A DNA stretch of 64,000 nucleotides from Arsukibacterium perlucidum DSM 18276 (GTDB lineage Bacteria; Pseudomonadota; Gammaproteobacteria; Enterobacterales; Alteromonadaceae): the NCBI RefSeq assembly GCF_000382165.1, contig NZ_KB907703.1, positions 124,001-188,000 of the forward strand, in the 5' to 3' direction. The notes under the pieces are model-generated. The model had not been told where the DNA came from, ran no database searches, and saw only the letters and a list, made by a program, of their open reading frames with translations. The translations under genes were made by a program, and so were the position numbers. This document shows positions 10,001 through 19,950 of the stretch, piece by piece (within the stretch, counting starts at the first letter, position 1; every line of letters begins with the position of its first letter).

Positions 10001-10513
10001 GATTAACTCCAGATAAAACCGATCGGGAAAATACTGTTGGTAGAAGCTGACTAACTCTGTAACCGACTGCGGATTTTCTTTTACCAGCGCTTTACCAAGC
10101 GGGCCATCCTTACCACCTGAGAGCACAATCAAGCCGCTATTGTGCTCGGCCAGCCACTGGTGATCGAGCTGCGGCTTGCCGGCAACATGGCCCCGCAGAT
10201 AGGCTTTGGAAATTAACATGGTCAGGTTCTGATAACCGACATTGTCCATTGCCAACAACAGCAGGCGGGCACTTTCATTAGCCAGCAGCGGATGCTGCAC
10301 CCAACAGTCAACACCAATCAGCGGTTTAATCCCGGCATCGTGGGCGGCACTGTAAAAACGCACCAAACCGCAAAAATTCATCTGATCAGTCAGCGCCAGC
10401 GCCGGCATCTGCGCAGCTGCAGCCGCTTTAACAATGGGCTTAACTTTTGCCACACCGTCAATCATCGAGAAATCGCTATGCACCCGCAGGTGAATAAAAG
10501 CAGGATTACTCAT
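7043..10513 (-). CDS. dnaE: DNA polymerase III subunit alpha
   Basis: Replicative polymerase, C-family, 1156 residues (E. coli 1160). Domains in order: an N-terminal PHP domain beginning [19 protein letters not shown], a palm with the catalytic aspartates in [15 protein letters not shown], and a third acidic motif in [13 protein letters not shown]. Fingers and the beta-binding region follow, with an OB fold near [20 protein letters not shown] towards the C-terminus. The PHP motif HSDF lacks some metal ligands of active PHP domains, as in other proteobacterial DnaE. The ATG overlaps the rnhB stop by one base, so translation is coupled. Nothing is unusual in the reading frame. Confidence 0.98.
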   Translation of the reverse strand: MSNPAFIHLRVHSDFSMIDGVAKVKPIVKAAAAAQMPALALTDQMNFCGLVRFYSAAHDAGIKPLIGVDCWVQHPLLANESARLLLLAMDNVGYQNLTMLISKAYLRGHVAGKPQLDHQWLAEHNSGLIVLSGGKDGPLGKALVKENPQSVTELVSFYQQYFPDRFYLELIRTNRPDEERYIQKAVLLAEQHQLPVVATNEVVFLQASDYPAHEIRVAIHDGFTLDDKRRPKNYSEQQYLRTEQEMLELFADIPEALENSVEIARRCNVTIRLGEYFLPAFPTGGMTDGDFLVLKSQEGLEQRLLQLFPDEAERALKRPPYDERLQIELDVINQMGFPGYFLVVMEFIQWSKDNDIPVGPGRGSGAGSLVAYALKITDLDPLEFDLLFERFLNPERVSMPDFDVDFCMDRRDEVIDHVAEMYGREAVSQIITFGTMAAKAVIRDVGRVLGHPYGFVDRISKLIPPTPGMTLEQAFKEEPRLPELYAQDQEVKDLIDMARQLEGVTRNAGKHAGGVVIAPTKITDFSPLYCDDEGNNPVTQFDKNDVEYAGLVKFDFLGLRTLTILQWAVNMANSRLQKEGRKPVDINSIPLVDKRSFDLLQRADTTAVFQLESRGMKDLIRRLQPDCFEDMIALVALFRPGPLQSGMVDNFIDRKRGREEISYPDATWQHDSLKPILEPTYGIILYQEQVMQIAQVLSGYSLGGADLLRRAMGKKKPEEMAKQRDAFQEGAAKNGIDPELAIKIFDLVEKFAGYGFNKSHSAAYALVSYQTLWMKAHFPAEFMAAVMSADMDNTDKIVTLVDECERMKLKLNPPDVNSGQYKFTVNEQGQIVYGIGAIKGVGESPIDAIIEARSQYGSFSDLFDFCAKVDLKRLNRRVMEKLILSGAMDKLGPHRAALMASLEEAMKKAEQHAKAQAVGQDDLFGLLSPEPEQSAAAFKQVPHWPDEVWLDGERETLGLYLTGHPINRYADEIRHYVSCRLVELQPTKKDQSVQVAGLVVSVRVMINKKGRRWAIVTLDDKSARLDVRFFPEQLETFEELLQKDRILVITGQVSFDDFNGGLTMSGRDVSEITAVREKSLKSLNITVQSPQIDHNYLQRLQQVLDEFKAGTVPVTIRYQRQEGQVTLQLGTAWWVTPADALLHQLKQLATIELEFN

Positions 10514-11106
10514 CAGCGCATTTGCTCGGCTATCAACCGTACCGGTTTAAAGCTGCGCCGATGCTCAGCTAAAATGCCGTGCTCGCTAATCGCTGCCAGA
10601 TGTTGCGCTGTTGGGTAACCTTTGTGGGCGGCAAAGCCAAATTGCGGGTAACGCCCGGCTAATTCTGCCATTTCTGCATCCCTTGCCACTTTAGCCAGAA
10701 TCGAAGCCGCACTGATCTCGGCCACCAGGCTATCGCCTTTTACCACCGCCGTTGCCGGCATCGGCAGCTCGGGGCAGCGGTTGCCATCAATCATTACCCA
10801 TTCGGGTTGAAGTGTTAACGCTGCCACAGCCCGCTGCATCGCCAGCATAGTAGCATGCAAGATATTCAGCTGGTCTATTTCTGCCGGTTCAGCACGGCCC
10901 AATGCCCAGCACAGCGCCCGTTCTTTAATCTGCTCTGCCAGTGCTTCGCGTTTGGTTGCACTGAGCTTTTTTGAATCGGTCAGGCCGGCAATGGGCCGTG
11001 CAGGGTCAAGAATAACCGCGGCGGTTACCACAGCACCTACCAGCGGGCCACGGCCGACTTCATCAACACCACACAATAATTGTACATCAGGTCTATGCCA
11101 TTGCAT
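10513..11106 (-). CDS. rnhB: ribonuclease HII
   Basis: Endonuclease that cuts RNA in RNA-DNA hybrids, including single misincorporated ribonucleotides in DNA. The 197-residue protein has the type 2 signature [19 protein letters not shown] with the first two catalytic acids, and later [12 protein letters not shown] and [13 protein letters not shown] for the rest of the acidic active site. The C-terminal [14 protein letters not shown] motif is diagnostic. Its start overlaps the end of lpxB by 14 bp and its stop overlaps the dnaE start by one base, placing it inside a tightly coupled operon. Confidence 0.97.
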   Translation of the reverse strand: MQWHRPDVQLLCGVDEVGRGPLVGAVVTAAVILDPARPIAGLTDSKKLSATKREALAEQIKERALCWALGRAEPAEIDQLNILHATMLAMQRAVAALTLQPEWVMIDGNRCPELPMPATAVVKGDSLVAEISAASILAKVARDAEMAELAGRYPQFGFAAHKGYPTAQHLAAISEHGILAEHRRSFKPVRLIAEQMR

Positions 11107-12253
11107 CAGAACGTACTACCTCCAGAATCGCATCAGCGGCGCGGGCGCTGGCATCACACTTAATTTGTTGATGAATGGCCTGATATTCGGCCAGTAAACG
11201 ACTATTATCTGCTTGCAGCATCGGGGCCATCGCCGCAACCAGCGCAGCAGGTGTCACCTGATGCTGCAGCAGTTCGGGCACCATTGCCCGCCCGGCCAAT
11301 AAATTGGGCAAACTAAAATGCTCAAGCTTAACCAGCCGCCGGCCAATCTGGTAGGTTAACCAGTTAGCACGGTAAGCCACCACCATCAAACACTTGGCCA
11401 GCATCGCTTCCAGAGTCGCAGTGCCCGAGGTAATAAAAGTAGCGTCCGCGGCCAGCAGCGCTTGCCGGGCCTGGCCGGTAAATACAGTTATGCTCAGATC
11501 TGCGGCAGATTGCTGAGTTATTGCCGCAAACTGCGCTGCTTTTTGTGTTGTCACCATATTGGCAATAAGTTGCAGTTCTGGCTGTTGCTGTTGCAATAAC
11601 CTGGCTGCCGCCAGAAAATCTGGTGCCAGTAGTTTAATTTCATTGCTGCGACTACCTGGCATAATGGCCAGCACCGGCCGCTCAGGGTCAAGTTGAAGTG
11701 CTGCTTTATGCTGTGCTTTATCAACCACTATCGGCATGGTATCGGCCATGGTGTGGCCTACAAAGGTACATGGCACCTGATATTTATCGTAAAAAGCTTT
11801 CTCAAACGGTAACAATGACAGCACCATATCGGTGGCTTTGGCAATTTTAAATATCCGCTTGTGGCGCCAGGCCCAGACTGAAGGACTGACATAATGCACG
11901 GTTTTTACTCCGGCCTGTTTTAACTCAAGCTCTACCGGCAGATTAAAATCAGGCGCGTCGATACCAACAAAAACATCGGGTTTATCTTTTAGTAAAGCAG
12001 CAACAATTTCACGTTTTACTTTAAGCAAGCGCGGTAAGCGGCCAAGTACCTCAACAAGCCCCATCACTGCCAGCTCTTCCATATCAAACAAGGCATTAAA
12101 ACCCAGTGCCTGCATCCGCGGGCCGCCAATACCATAAAAATTTGCGTCCGGATGACGCCGGCGCAGGGCTTCGATTAAATCGGCACCCAGTATATCGCCG
12201 GAATGTTCACCGGCAATAATTGCTATGTTGAGATGGGGTTGAGCTGTATTCAT
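11093..12253 (-). CDS. lpxB: lipid-A-disaccharide synthase
   Basis: GT19 glycosyltransferase joining lipid X to UDP-2,3-diacylglucosamine to form the lipid A disaccharide at the inner membrane. The 386 residues include the N-terminal [19 protein letters not shown] and [15 protein letters not shown] motifs, [16 protein letters not shown] in the middle, and LPGSR-type and [10 protein letters not shown] (UDP-binding) motifs in the C-terminal half. It normally follows lpxA directly. Here a periplasmic binding protein gene and a terminator come between them, so lpxB must be read from a promoter near or inside that inserted gene. Confidence 0.97.
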   Translation of the reverse strand: MNTAQPHLNIAIIAGEHSGDILGADLIEALRRRHPDANFYGIGGPRMQALGFNALFDMEELAVMGLVEVLGRLPRLLKVKREIVAALLKDKPDVFVGIDAPDFNLPVELELKQAGVKTVHYVSPSVWAWRHKRIFKIAKATDMVLSLLPFEKAFYDKYQVPCTFVGHTMADTMPIVVDKAQHKAALQLDPERPVLAIMPGSRSNEIKLLAPDFLAAARLLQQQQPELQLIANMVTTQKAAQFAAITQQSAADLSITVFTGQARQALLAADATFITSGTATLEAMLAKCLMVVAYRANWLTYQIGRRLVKLEHFSLPNLLAGRAMVPELLQHQVTPAALVAAMAPMLQADNSRLLAEYQAIHQQIKCDASARAADAILEVVRSDAMA

Positions 12254-12272
12254 TGACCGGCTTAAGATAATT

Positions 12273-13073
12273 TCAATTGGCCAATTCTAACACACGGCGC
12301 GTAGCTAAATTCAAGCCTTTCACCCGCTCAGCATAGTGATGGTTGAACAATTGCTCAAAGCGGCCCGATTGCTGCAGGTTAGTCAGACCTTGCGCCAGCA
12401 TTGCAGCAAGCTCCGGTCGCTCCGGGCTAACGTAAAAATAAAACTGATTGGGGTAACGTAGTAATAGCTTTTGTTCTATCGCTAAACCAACTGGCTGTTT
12501 TTTGTATTCAGCCTGTATTGTCATAACGGAGCGTGGGAAGTAGTCTGCCAGACCATCACGCAGCGCTTTAAACATCGCCGGGTAACTCAAACTACCGTTT
12601 ATTTGCAGACCATTTTTAGTCAGTACCTGATAATCAGACCAGTTTCTGGCTTGCAAGCCGGTAAGGCCGGCAAGCTGACTTAGATCAGTAATACCGTCAA
12701 ACTCGCTTTGCTGCCCATCGCGGATCAGCAGCAGCCTGTTACCATGTATATTGTTGTATACCGCTACTTCAATGGCCAATAAGCTGGGATCTTTTGCATG
12801 CTCAGCACTCAGCCAGGCAATATCAATGTGTTCGTTATCACGCAGTGACTGCGCCATGCGCGCTGAATTCATTGCAACATCATGGAATTGGAACTGTATG
12901 CCAATATCAAGGCTGGCAAAGGCTTCAGTAAGCAAGCTCTGCACATAAATATTGCCCTGTTCACCACTGGTAACTGCAGTCGGTAACTTTAAAGTCAGTT
13001 CTGAATTGGCATGGCTCTGCCCGGACAAAACCAAAACCGCTATCAGTATTATCTTATTTAATATGTTCATCAT
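12273..13073 (-). CDS. periplasmic substrate-binding-like protein (SBP_bac_3 type)
   Basis: A 266-residue protein with a clear Sec signal peptide: a basic start MMNILNK, hydrophobic ILIAVLVLSG and cleavage after SHA near residue 22. The mature part resembles family 3 solute-binding proteins of the degenerate kind found as orphan genes in Alteromonadales. It has ELTLKLPTAVTSG at the start, then a MFKALRDGLADYFPRS element, FYFYVSPERPELAAML and a terminal helix GRFEQLFNHHY. No permease or ATPase gene is nearby, so it may be a sensor-like or enzyme-like periplasmic protein rather than a transporter part. It sits between lpxA (beyond a terminator) and lpxB, 19 bp before lpxB. Ligand unknown. Confidence 0.75.
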   Translation of the reverse strand: MMNILNKIILIAVLVLSGQSHANSELTLKLPTAVTSGEQGNIYVQSLLTEAFASLDIGIQFQFHDVAMNSARMAQSLRDNEHIDIAWLSAEHAKDPSLLAIEVAVYNNIHGNRLLLIRDGQQSEFDGITDLSQLAGLTGLQARNWSDYQVLTKNGLQINGSLSYPAMFKALRDGLADYFPRSVMTIQAEYKKQPVGLAIEQKLLLRYPNQFYFYVSPERPELAAMLAQGLTNLQQSGRFEQLFNHHYAERVKGLNLATRRVLELAN

Positions 13074-13170
13074 ACTGTGCTGCTAATTCTGGCTGAGGGA
13101 TTATCCCCGATAGTAGCGTAAAGGTGCTGACCAGCACCAGCAAATTTACCTTAAACAGCTCCAAAAAAGA

Positions 13171-13204
13171 TAATAAAAAAGAGCCCCAAGGCTCTTTTTT
13201 ATTA
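13171..13204 (-). terminator. rho-independent terminator after lpxA
   Basis: Stem GAGCC/GGCTC with CCAA loop, flanked by A-run and T-run (AAAAAA on one side, TTTTTT on the other), so it could work in both directions. It closes the lpxA end of the envelope operon. Confidence 0.85.
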
Positions 13205-13241
13205 TCACGGATGTTGAAAATCAAACCACTGAGGGAACTGC

Positions 13242-14012
13242 CTAGCGAACTATGCCACGACCGGCGTTGGCAATAAAGTCAGTGAAAGCTTTCAGTTCCG
13301 GGTACTCTGCTGCTTTTACTTCAAGTGCTGCCAGTGCTTCAGCAACAGTCTGGCCCTTGCGGTACACCTCTTTATAAGCCCGGCGTATTTCTAACAGCGC
13401 GTCACTGCTGAAGCCACGACGCTTTAAACCTTCAACATTAATTCCTGCAGGTACGCATGGCGCACCATGCACCATTACGTAGGGAGGTACATCTTTTAAT
13501 ACAATAGAGCCACCACCACAAAAACTGTGGGCACCGATATGGACAAACTGGTGCACACCTGTCATACCGCCCAGAATAGCCCAGTCACCAATATGAACGT
13601 GTCCGGCGGCCTGTGCCCCACTGGCAAAAATGGTGTGGCTGCCAATCACGCAGTCATGCGCAATATGGGTGGTATTCATAAACAGGTTATGGTTACCAAT
13701 AATGGTTTTACCCTGATCCTGCACAGTGCCGCGATGCACTGAACAACCTTCGCGAAAAACGTTATGGTCGCCAATAATAAGCTCTGTCGCTTCACCTTTG
13801 TACTTTTTATCCTGACAAGCTTCGCCAATGCTCGAAAACTGGAAGAAATGATTGCCTTTGCCAATGGTTGCCGGGCCTTTAATGACCACATGAGGCTCAA
13901 CCACGCAGTCATCGCCAAGTACCACGTCATGGCCAATATAGCTAAAAGGCCCTACTTTCACATTCTGACCGAGCCTGGCGCTACTCTCTATTACTGCTGA
14001 TGGATGGATCAC
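13242..14012 (-). CDS. lpxA: UDP-N-acetylglucosamine acyltransferase
   Basis: First enzyme of lipid A synthesis, adding R-3-hydroxyacyl from ACP to UDP-GlcNAc; soluble left-handed beta-helix trimer. Hexapeptide repeats fill the N-terminal two thirds, and the catalytic histidine lies in the THIAHDCVIGSH segment. The C-terminal helices begin near GLKRRGFSSDALLEIRRAY. I prefer the GTG at 14012, giving MIHPSAVIESSARLG, because AGAAGAGAG lies seven bases upstream and leaves one base after the fabZ stop. A GTG at 14033 would add seven residues (PEESYNV) and overlap fabZ. Length is then 256 residues, against 262 in E. coli. Confidence 0.95.
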   Translation of the reverse strand: MIHPSAVIESSARLGQNVKVGPFSYIGHDVVLGDDCVVEPHVVIKGPATIGKGNHFFQFSSIGEACQDKKYKGEATELIIGDHNVFREGCSVHRGTVQDQGKTIIGNHNLFMNTTHIAHDCVIGSHTIFASGAQAAGHVHIGDWAILGGMTGVHQFVHIGAHSFCGGGSIVLKDVPPYVMVHGAPCVPAGINVEGLKRRGFSSDALLEIRRAYKEVYRKGQTVAEALAALEVKAAEYPELKAFTDFIANAGRGIVR

Positions 14013-14013
14013 G

Positions 14014-14466
14014 TTATAACTCTCTTCTGGCACACATTAATTCAGCTGAGCATACTATAGCGCCTTCCACTTTGGCTTCTCCATAAAATTTCCACATGTT
14101 ACTGCGTTCTTTTAAAAATTTTACTTCCAGAATCATGGTATCACCGGGTACTACTGGTTTTTTAAAACGTGCGCCATCAATCGCTGCAAATAAATACAGC
14201 TCATTCTCTGAGCGTTCGGTGACTGTTTTAAACCCAAGAATACCCGTTGCCTGGGCCAATGCTTCTAAAATAAGCACCCCCGGAAAAATCGGCATACCCG
14301 GGAAATGCCCGGTAAAAATAGGTTCGTTAATGGTTACGTTTTTCAGCGCAGTTAATGACTCGCCAGGAGTATAGTCCAGCACTCTATCAATTAATAAAAA
14401 CGGATAACGGTGCGGTAATAACGCCATAATTTCCTGCACTTGCAGGCTATTAAGTTGATTGGCCAA
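14014..14466 (-). CDS. fabZ: 3-hydroxyacyl-ACP dehydratase FabZ
   Basis: Hot-dog fold enzyme that dehydrates 3-hydroxyacyl-ACP in fatty acid elongation. Residues include [14 protein letters not shown], the catalytic histidine in [15 protein letters not shown] and the catalytic glutamate in [10 protein letters not shown]. The 150-residue length matches E. coli FabZ. The start is TTG at 14466, preceded by AGAGG. E. coli fabZ also uses TTG, so this rare start is probably conserved. It sits between lpxD and lpxA, competing for the same hydroxyacyl-ACP pool. Confidence 0.96.
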   Translation of the reverse strand: MANQLNSLQVQEIMALLPHRYPFLLIDRVLDYTPGESLTALKNVTINEPIFTGHFPGMPIFPGVLILEALAQATGILGFKTVTERSENELYLFAAIDGARFKKPVVPGDTMILEVKFLKERSNMWKFYGEAKVEGAIVCSAELMCARREL

Positions 14467-14468
14467 AA

Positions 14469-15524
14469 TTAATCCTCTGTCGATGGCTGTTGTCCATCGT
14501 TACTTAAATGCTGTAATTGTTGCTCCAGCTGCTTAACCCGTGCAAAGAGTTGTTCGATCTGACGTAGTTTTGCTGTATTTTTTCGCCATTCAAGATTACT
14601 CACTGCCGGTATACCAGACGAGTATACGCCTTTTTCGGTAATCGGTTTCATTACCATAGCCATACCAGTTACCTGGACACCGTCGCATATCTCGATATGG
14701 CCATTCACTACTGCCCCGCCACCAAAGATACAATAGCGACCTATTTTTGTACTGCCTGCCACTATAGTGGCACCGGCCAATGCACAGTGGTCACCAATCT
14801 GGACGTTATGTGCTATCTGACACTGGTTATCAATAATAACATTGTTACCAATTACCGTATCATCAATAGCCCCACGGTCTATGGTAGTATTGGCCCCAAT
14901 TTCGCAGTTATTGCCAATTTTCACTGTGCCTGTTTGTGGAATTTTCAGCCAGTTACCCGCTTTATTAGCAAAGCCAAAACCATCGGAACCAATAACGGCA
15001 CCACTATGAATTAAGCACCCTTCACCAATAATCACATTGTGATAAACCGTAACGTTTGCCCATAACCGGCTACCTGAACCAATTTGTGCTCCGAGGCCTA
15101 TCACAGTGCCGGCTCCCAACTGCACACCGTCGCCAAGTACCACGCCGGCACTGATGACAGCATTAGGCCCGATAGCACAGTTATCACCTATTACTGCAGT
15201 GGTATCAATTATAGCAGACGGATGAATGCCACTGGCAATATCTGGCGTACTGTCTAATAGCTGGGCAATCTGAGCGAATGCAACATAAGGGTCAGCTACC
15301 ACTAAGGCGTTAACACCGGGTGCCACAAACGACAGATCTTCAGCTTTCACTAAGACCGCGCTGGCCTGAGTCTGACTGAGAAACTTGCGGTATTTGCTAT
15401 TTGCCAGAAAACTGATCGCACCAGCGCCAGCATGTTCAAGTGTTGCAACGACAGAAACGCCGCAAGCGGCGTCTCCGATAAGCTGAGCATCAAGCTGCTC
15501 AGCCAGTTCTGCTAATAATTTCAC
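14469..15524 (-). CDS. lpxD: UDP-3-O-(3-hydroxyacyl)glucosamine N-acyltransferase
   Basis: Third enzyme of lipid A synthesis, adding the N-linked hydroxyacyl chain. The 351-residue protein starts with the small uridine-binding domain ([17 protein letters not shown], then [14 protein letters not shown]). A left-handed beta-helix of hexapeptide repeats follows, from about residue 105, including [16 protein letters not shown] and [15 protein letters not shown] with the active-site histidine. A C-terminal helix (residues about 320-345) is rich in leucine and glutamine. The start is GTG 15524. It lies 4 bp after skp and 2 bp before fabZ. Confidence 0.97.
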   Translation of the reverse strand: MKLLAELAEQLDAQLIGDAACGVSVVATLEHAGAGAISFLANSKYRKFLSQTQASAVLVKAEDLSFVAPGVNALVVADPYVAFAQIAQLLDSTPDIASGIHPSAIIDTTAVIGDNCAIGPNAVISAGVVLGDGVQLGAGTVIGLGAQIGSGSRLWANVTVYHNVIIGEGCLIHSGAVIGSDGFGFANKAGNWLKIPQTGTVKIGNNCEIGANTTIDRGAIDDTVIGNNVIIDNQCQIAHNVQIGDHCALAGATIVAGSTKIGRYCIFGGGAVVNGHIEICDGVQVTGMAMVMKPITEKGVYSSGIPAVSNLEWRKNTAKLRQIEQLFARVKQLEQQLQHLSNDGQQPSTED

Positions 15525-15528
15525 CAGC

Positions 15529-16050
15529 TTATTTCGCTTTGCTAACCTGTGCCGCTACAGCATCAGAAATATCATATTCTGGTTTCGCATAAACCGCAGC
15601 ACCAGCATTTAACACTACATCAAACTTTTCACGCTCGGCCACTACATCGATAGCAGTTTTAATCATAGCTAAAATTTTGTTGCGTTCTTCGTTCTGACGG
15701 GCACGAATTTGTTCATCCAGCGGCCGGGCAGTTGCTTCATACTGCTGACGTTGCTGTTGTACTTTCTCTGCCAATTCCTGCTGCTGTTTCTCACTCATAG
15801 TAGGACCATCACGACGTAACTTTTCAATGTTAAAGTTGATATCTTTTTCTAACTGGCCCATCTCATCAATTTTTGCGGCGAACTCGGTACGGATATTTTC
15901 CTGAATCGTTGCAGACTGTGGAATTTGCGCCGCAACAGCCTGGATATCAACAAATGCAATTTTCATTTCTTTCGCCGCTGCAGTGCCAGCCATTAACAAT
16001 GCGGCTACTAATACGATTGCAGTTTTAGTTACTGTATTTTTAAACATCAT
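15529..16050 (-). CDS. skp: periplasmic OmpH/Skp family chaperone
   Basis: Jellyfish-shaped trimeric chaperone that carries unfolded outer-membrane proteins to the Bam complex. After a signal peptide (KTAIVLVAALLMAGTAAA, cleavage near residue 24) comes MKIAFVDIQAVAAQIPQ, then long charged helices forming the tentacles (about 50-130), and a final FDVVLNAGAAVYAKPEYD segment. I start at the ATG pair 16050/16047, preceded by AGGG; the frame extends upstream to 16140, but that would put 30 residues before the signal peptide. It follows bamA by 16 bp, the standard order. Confidence 0.94.
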   Translation of the reverse strand: MMFKNTVTKTAIVLVAALLMAGTAAAKEMKIAFVDIQAVAAQIPQSATIQENIRTEFAAKIDEMGQLEKDINFNIEKLRRDGPTMSEKQQQELAEKVQQQRQQYEATARPLDEQIRARQNEERNKILAMIKTAIDVVAEREKFDVVLNAGAAVYAKPEYDISDAVAAQVSKAK

Positions 16051-16066
16051 TTTCCCTATACCTTTG

Positions 16067-18568
16067 TTAGAAAGTTGTACCAATATTAAAGCTAAAGTTT
16101 TCTTGCAGATCACCTTCCTGCTTTTTGATGATCTTGGCAAGGCTGAACGTTAATGGGCCCATCGGTGAAATCCACTGTAAAGATACACCAGCTGAAGCGC
16201 GAATCAAACTGGGGTCTGCATAATCAATCAGGAAAGGCTGCACACCCCGGCCGGTTGACGCTGTTCTATCCTGCGTTAAATCAGCATAACGGTTAATATC
16301 AAATTCCGTATCCCAGACATTACCCGCATCAATAAACAGGCTGGTCCGGACAGAATTACGGTATTCATCACTTAAAAACGGCGTTGGGGTAATTAACTCT
16401 AAGGTCAGCACCCCCATGGCATTACCACCGATAGACCGGCCTGACACAATATAACTATCGCCAGTCGGATCTTCAGGAAAAGTAATACCACCGTTTACCG
16501 GATCAGGAATGCCGGGCACCTGTCCTGGATAGCGGAAGATTGCATGTGGCCCGATAATCCGGTTTTCAAAACCGCGCAGGTTTGAACCGCCGGCATAGAA
16601 GTTTTCGGTAAATGGCAGGGTGTAATCGTAGCCATCTTTATCACCATAACCATTGCCATATCCCAGCTCCAGCTTACTACGGAATGACCAGCGATGGTCA
16701 TTGCTCAGCGGGATATAATTCTGGGCCTCGAACTGCACTTTGTAATACTGCAAATCGGAATTTGGAGTGGTTGCCCTTAGCACTAAATTAAACATCCGGC
16801 CTGCTGTCGGAAACAAACCCCGGTTCAACGTACTGTGAGACCAGCCGGTGCTGAATTCGTAATTAGTGAAGTTATAACCACCATCCGGGTTCTGAGCGTC
16901 AAGTAAAACCGCCCGGAAATGCCGCAACTGGTCATATTCCTGAATGGAGTTAATTTTGTTTACAACATAATTCGCACCAAAATTCAGACGGTTAAACTCA
17001 TTAACCGGGTAACCCACATTGGCGCCAAAGCCATAACGCCGCTGGTTATAGGCTTCCAGGTTTGATGAGGCACTACTGTAGTCGATGTCTGAATAAAACA
17101 ATTGGCCGCCCAAACTTACCCCGTCCAGAGTATAATACGGGTCGGTGTAACTCAGGTTGACACTCTTCTGATATTTATTAGTGCTTAAGCTGATACCAGC
17201 GCTATTGCCGGTGCCAAAGAAGTTAGATTGCTGCACGCCAACTTCAAAAGATAAGCCCTGGTAGCTGCCATACGAAATACCAGCGTTAAAGCTGCCTGAT
17301 GGCTGTTCTTTCATCTTAAAAAGTACATCAACCTGATCATCACTACCGGTCACCGGCATGGTTTCAAAACTGATGTCTTCAATGTATGGCAGACGCTGGA
17401 TCCGGTTTTTAGATAGTTCAAGATAATCATTTGATAACCAGGCACCTTCCATCTGGCGCAGTTCGCGACGGATAACCTCGTCCCGGGTATTGCTGTTGCC
17501 TTTGATATCAATCCGGCGCACGTAAACCCGCTTGCCCGGGTCGACACTTATTGTAAGGTCAACTTCTTTGCTCTCTTCATCAATTTTCGGAATGGTCCGA
17601 ATTTTTGAGTTAGCGTAACCAAAACGCGCTAATAATTTAGCAATACTTTCTTCGGTATAAGTAACCAGCGCACCATTGTACAGCTGGCCCTCTTTTAGCG
17701 GCAGTATCGCTTCAATTATCGCATCCTGCCCTGCCAAATCGCCGACAAAGCTAACATCACGAATATTATATTGCTCACCTTCATTCACGTTCAGGGTAAC
17801 GTAAACCGCCGTTTTATCGGGGCTTACAGACACCTGTGACGACTCGATATCAAACCGTAAATAACCGCGATCGAGATAGTAGCTGTTGATCGTTTCGAAG
17901 TCGCCCTGCAGGGTCTGTTTCTGGTAGCGGTCTGATGCTAAGAAACGCCACCAGGGCAAATCCTGCTTCGATTCAATTTGGTTTAACAACTCCTCGTTAG
18001 AGAAAATGTTATTACCAACGATATTAATCTGACGAACCGAAGCGGCATCGCCTTCATCGAACTCCAGCTTCAGGTTAACCCGGTTGCGTGGCAGATAAGT
18101 GACTTTAGCTTCAACTTTCGCCTGGTATTTACCGACACCATGGTAAAATTCGGTTAAGCCGTTTTCGATGCTTTTCAGAATCGTTTTATCTAAAGGCTCA
18201 CCAACCTGGACCCGGTTACCGGCCAGACTTTCGTTCAGCTGCTCTTCTTTAATATCTTTATTGCCATCAAATTCAATATTATTGATGGTTGGCCGTTCTT
18301 TTAAGCGATATATAACAGTATTGCCATCCCGGAATACCCTGATATCGTCAAAATGACCAGCACCATATAAAGTTTTGATACTACGGGACAAGCTGTACTC
18401 AGTAACAGTGTCACCAATAGTAAACGGCAGGTTGTTCAGGGCGGCACCGAGCGCAACGCGCTGCAAGCCTTCAACCTGAATATCCTGAACGGTAAATGAT
18501 TCTTCAGCTAGCACCGAGTTACTGCCAGTGGCAAGTAACATCGCAGCTACTAATCGTTTAATTGTCAT
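16067..18568 (-). CDS. bamA: outer membrane protein assembly factor BamA
   Basis: Central component of the BAM machine, inserting beta-barrel proteins in the outer membrane. The 833 residues have a signal peptide (cleavage after VLA, near residue 21) and five POTRA domains (about 24-425, first FTVQDIQVEGLQRVALGAAL). A 16-strand barrel of the Omp85 type then ends in FSFNIGTTF, with the C-terminal Phe needed for assembly. The lid loop motif with R-G-F appears as GGSNLRGFENRIIGP. It lies between rseP and skp, as in most gammaproteobacteria. Confidence 0.98.
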   Translation of the reverse strand: MTIKRLVAAMLLATGSNSVLAEESFTVQDIQVEGLQRVALGAALNNLPFTIGDTVTEYSLSRSIKTLYGAGHFDDIRVFRDGNTVIYRLKERPTINNIEFDGNKDIKEEQLNESLAGNRVQVGEPLDKTILKSIENGLTEFYHGVGKYQAKVEAKVTYLPRNRVNLKLEFDEGDAASVRQINIVGNNIFSNEELLNQIESKQDLPWWRFLASDRYQKQTLQGDFETINSYYLDRGYLRFDIESSQVSVSPDKTAVYVTLNVNEGEQYNIRDVSFVGDLAGQDAIIEAILPLKEGQLYNGALVTYTEESIAKLLARFGYANSKIRTIPKIDEESKEVDLTISVDPGKRVYVRRIDIKGNSNTRDEVIRRELRQMEGAWLSNDYLELSKNRIQRLPYIEDISFETMPVTGSDDQVDVLFKMKEQPSGSFNAGISYGSYQGLSFEVGVQQSNFFGTGNSAGISLSTNKYQKSVNLSYTDPYYTLDGVSLGGQLFYSDIDYSSASSNLEAYNQRRYGFGANVGYPVNEFNRLNFGANYVVNKINSIQEYDQLRHFRAVLLDAQNPDGGYNFTNYEFSTGWSHSTLNRGLFPTAGRMFNLVLRATTPNSDLQYYKVQFEAQNYIPLSNDHRWSFRSKLELGYGNGYGDKDGYDYTLPFTENFYAGGSNLRGFENRIIGPHAIFRYPGQVPGIPDPVNGGITFPEDPTGDSYIVSGRSIGGNAMGVLTLELITPTPFLSDEYRNSVRTSLFIDAGNVWDTEFDINRYADLTQDRTASTGRGVQPFLIDYADPSLIRASAGVSLQWISPMGPLTFSLAKIIKKQEGDLQENFSFNIGTTF

Positions 18569-18594
18569 TATTTGAACTACTTATGATTAGTTTA

Positions 18595-19950
18595 TTACAA
18601 ACGAGAAATATCGTTGAGCAGCGCAATTCCCATTAACATCAGCAGGACTAAAGCTCCAAAGCGAAAACCTATTTCCTGCGCCTTTTCAGAGACAGGTTTA
18701 CCGCGTATTAGTTCCACCACAAGATACATTAAATGGCCACCATCCAAAATGGGCAGTGGCAATAAGTTAATAACCGCCAGATTAACGCTAATCAGCGCCA
18801 GAAACGCTAAAAACGCAATCAGCCCCATACTGGCCGTATCGCCCGCTCCCTGAGCAATAGAGATAGGCCCGCTTAAATGCTTAACTGACACATCTCCGGT
18901 AAGTAATTTGGCTACCATCGCAAAACTTAACCGGGTTAACTGCCAGGTTTGGCTGACGCCCTCACCAATAGCGCCGATTACCCCATAGCGCTGGGTATAG
19001 ATAATGCCTTCCGGCCATGGCGTAACCAGGGGTTGAATACCCAACATGCCCTGACTAAAGCCATCGTCACGGGTTAGCAATTCCGGGATCGCAGTAAGCT
19101 GCAGGCTTTGCCCTGCTCTGCTTATTTCCAGCTGCAGCGGTTGCTCAGCATTTTGCTGAATAAGCCGCTCTAAGGTGGCCCAGTCGTTAATTGGCTGGTC
19201 ATCAATCCGGGTGATAACATCGCCTGCCAGCAATCCGGCCCTGGCAGCTGCAGACTCAGGCACCACCACTGCCAGCTCAGTTGTCGCCTTAGGTTGCATC
19301 AGCTCAATACCTAAACTGGCAAATACCGTTTGCCGCTCAGGGTCAAATTGCCAGTCAGTCAGGTTAAGCTGAACTTGCCGCTGCCGGCCTGAATCAACCG
19401 CCTGCAGGCCCAATGTCAGCTGCGAGCGACCTAACTGTTCAACCAGTAATAAATTGGTACTGCGCAAGTCTCTGGCAGTGTGACCGTTAATACTGATAAT
19501 TTGTTCATTACCCTGCACACCGGCGTCAGCAACAATTGACTGAGGTTGCACCGCAGCGATAACCGGCTTAGCTTCCTGCACACCAAGCAAATACATCAGC
19601 CATAAAATAAAAATGGCAAAGATAAAATTAGCAGCAGGCCCTGCGGCAATAATGGCCATTCGTTGCCATACTGTTTTATGGTTAAAAGCCAGGTCGGCAA
19701 ATTGGGGCAATACCGGATCAATACGCTCGTCTAACATCCGCACATAACCACCCAGCGGAATGGCAGCAATAACAAATTCAGTACCCTGGCGATCCCGCCA
19801 ACTGAACAGCGCTTTACCAAAACCAATAGAGAAACGCTTTACCAGCACGCCGTTTTTGCGGGCGACCCAGAAGTGGCCAAACTCATGTACGGTAACCAGT
19901 AGACCCAGTGCAACCACAAAGGTAAAGGCATTCCATAAAAATACCGCCAT
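18595..19950 (-). CDS. rseP: RIP metalloprotease RseP
   Basis: Inner-membrane site-2 protease that cleaves RseA to release sigma-E and also clears signal peptides. The 451-residue protein shows HEFGH in TVHEFGHFWVARKNGV (residues about 21-36) and the third zinc ligand in LLPLPILDGGHLMYLVVE near the C-terminus. Two PDZ domains (about 115-210 and 215-300, the second with GLLAGDVITRIDDQPI) lie between transmembrane segments. The start overlaps the dxr stop by one base. It sits beside bamA, whose state it helps monitor. Confidence 0.97.
   Translation of the reverse strand: MAVFLWNAFTFVVALGLLVTVHEFGHFWVARKNGVLVKRFSIGFGKALFSWRDRQGTEFVIAAIPLGGYVRMLDERIDPVLPQFADLAFNHKTVWQRMAIIAAGPAANFIFAIFILWLMYLLGVQEAKPVIAAVQPQSIVADAGVQGNEQIISINGHTARDLRSTNLLLVEQLGRSQLTLGLQAVDSGRQRQVQLNLTDWQFDPERQTVFASLGIELMQPKATTELAVVVPESAAARAGLLAGDVITRIDDQPINDWATLERLIQQNAEQPLQLEISRAGQSLQLTAIPELLTRDDGFSQGMLGIQPLVTPWPEGIIYTQRYGVIGAIGEGVSQTWQLTRLSFAMVAKLLTGDVSVKHLSGPISIAQGAGDTASMGLIAFLAFLALISVNLAVINLLPLPILDGGHLMYLVVELIRGKPVSEKAQEIGFRFGALVLLMLMGIALLNDISRL

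Noticed and set aside
16051-16140. Longer start for skp
   Set aside because: It would put 30 unrelated residues before a clear signal peptide.
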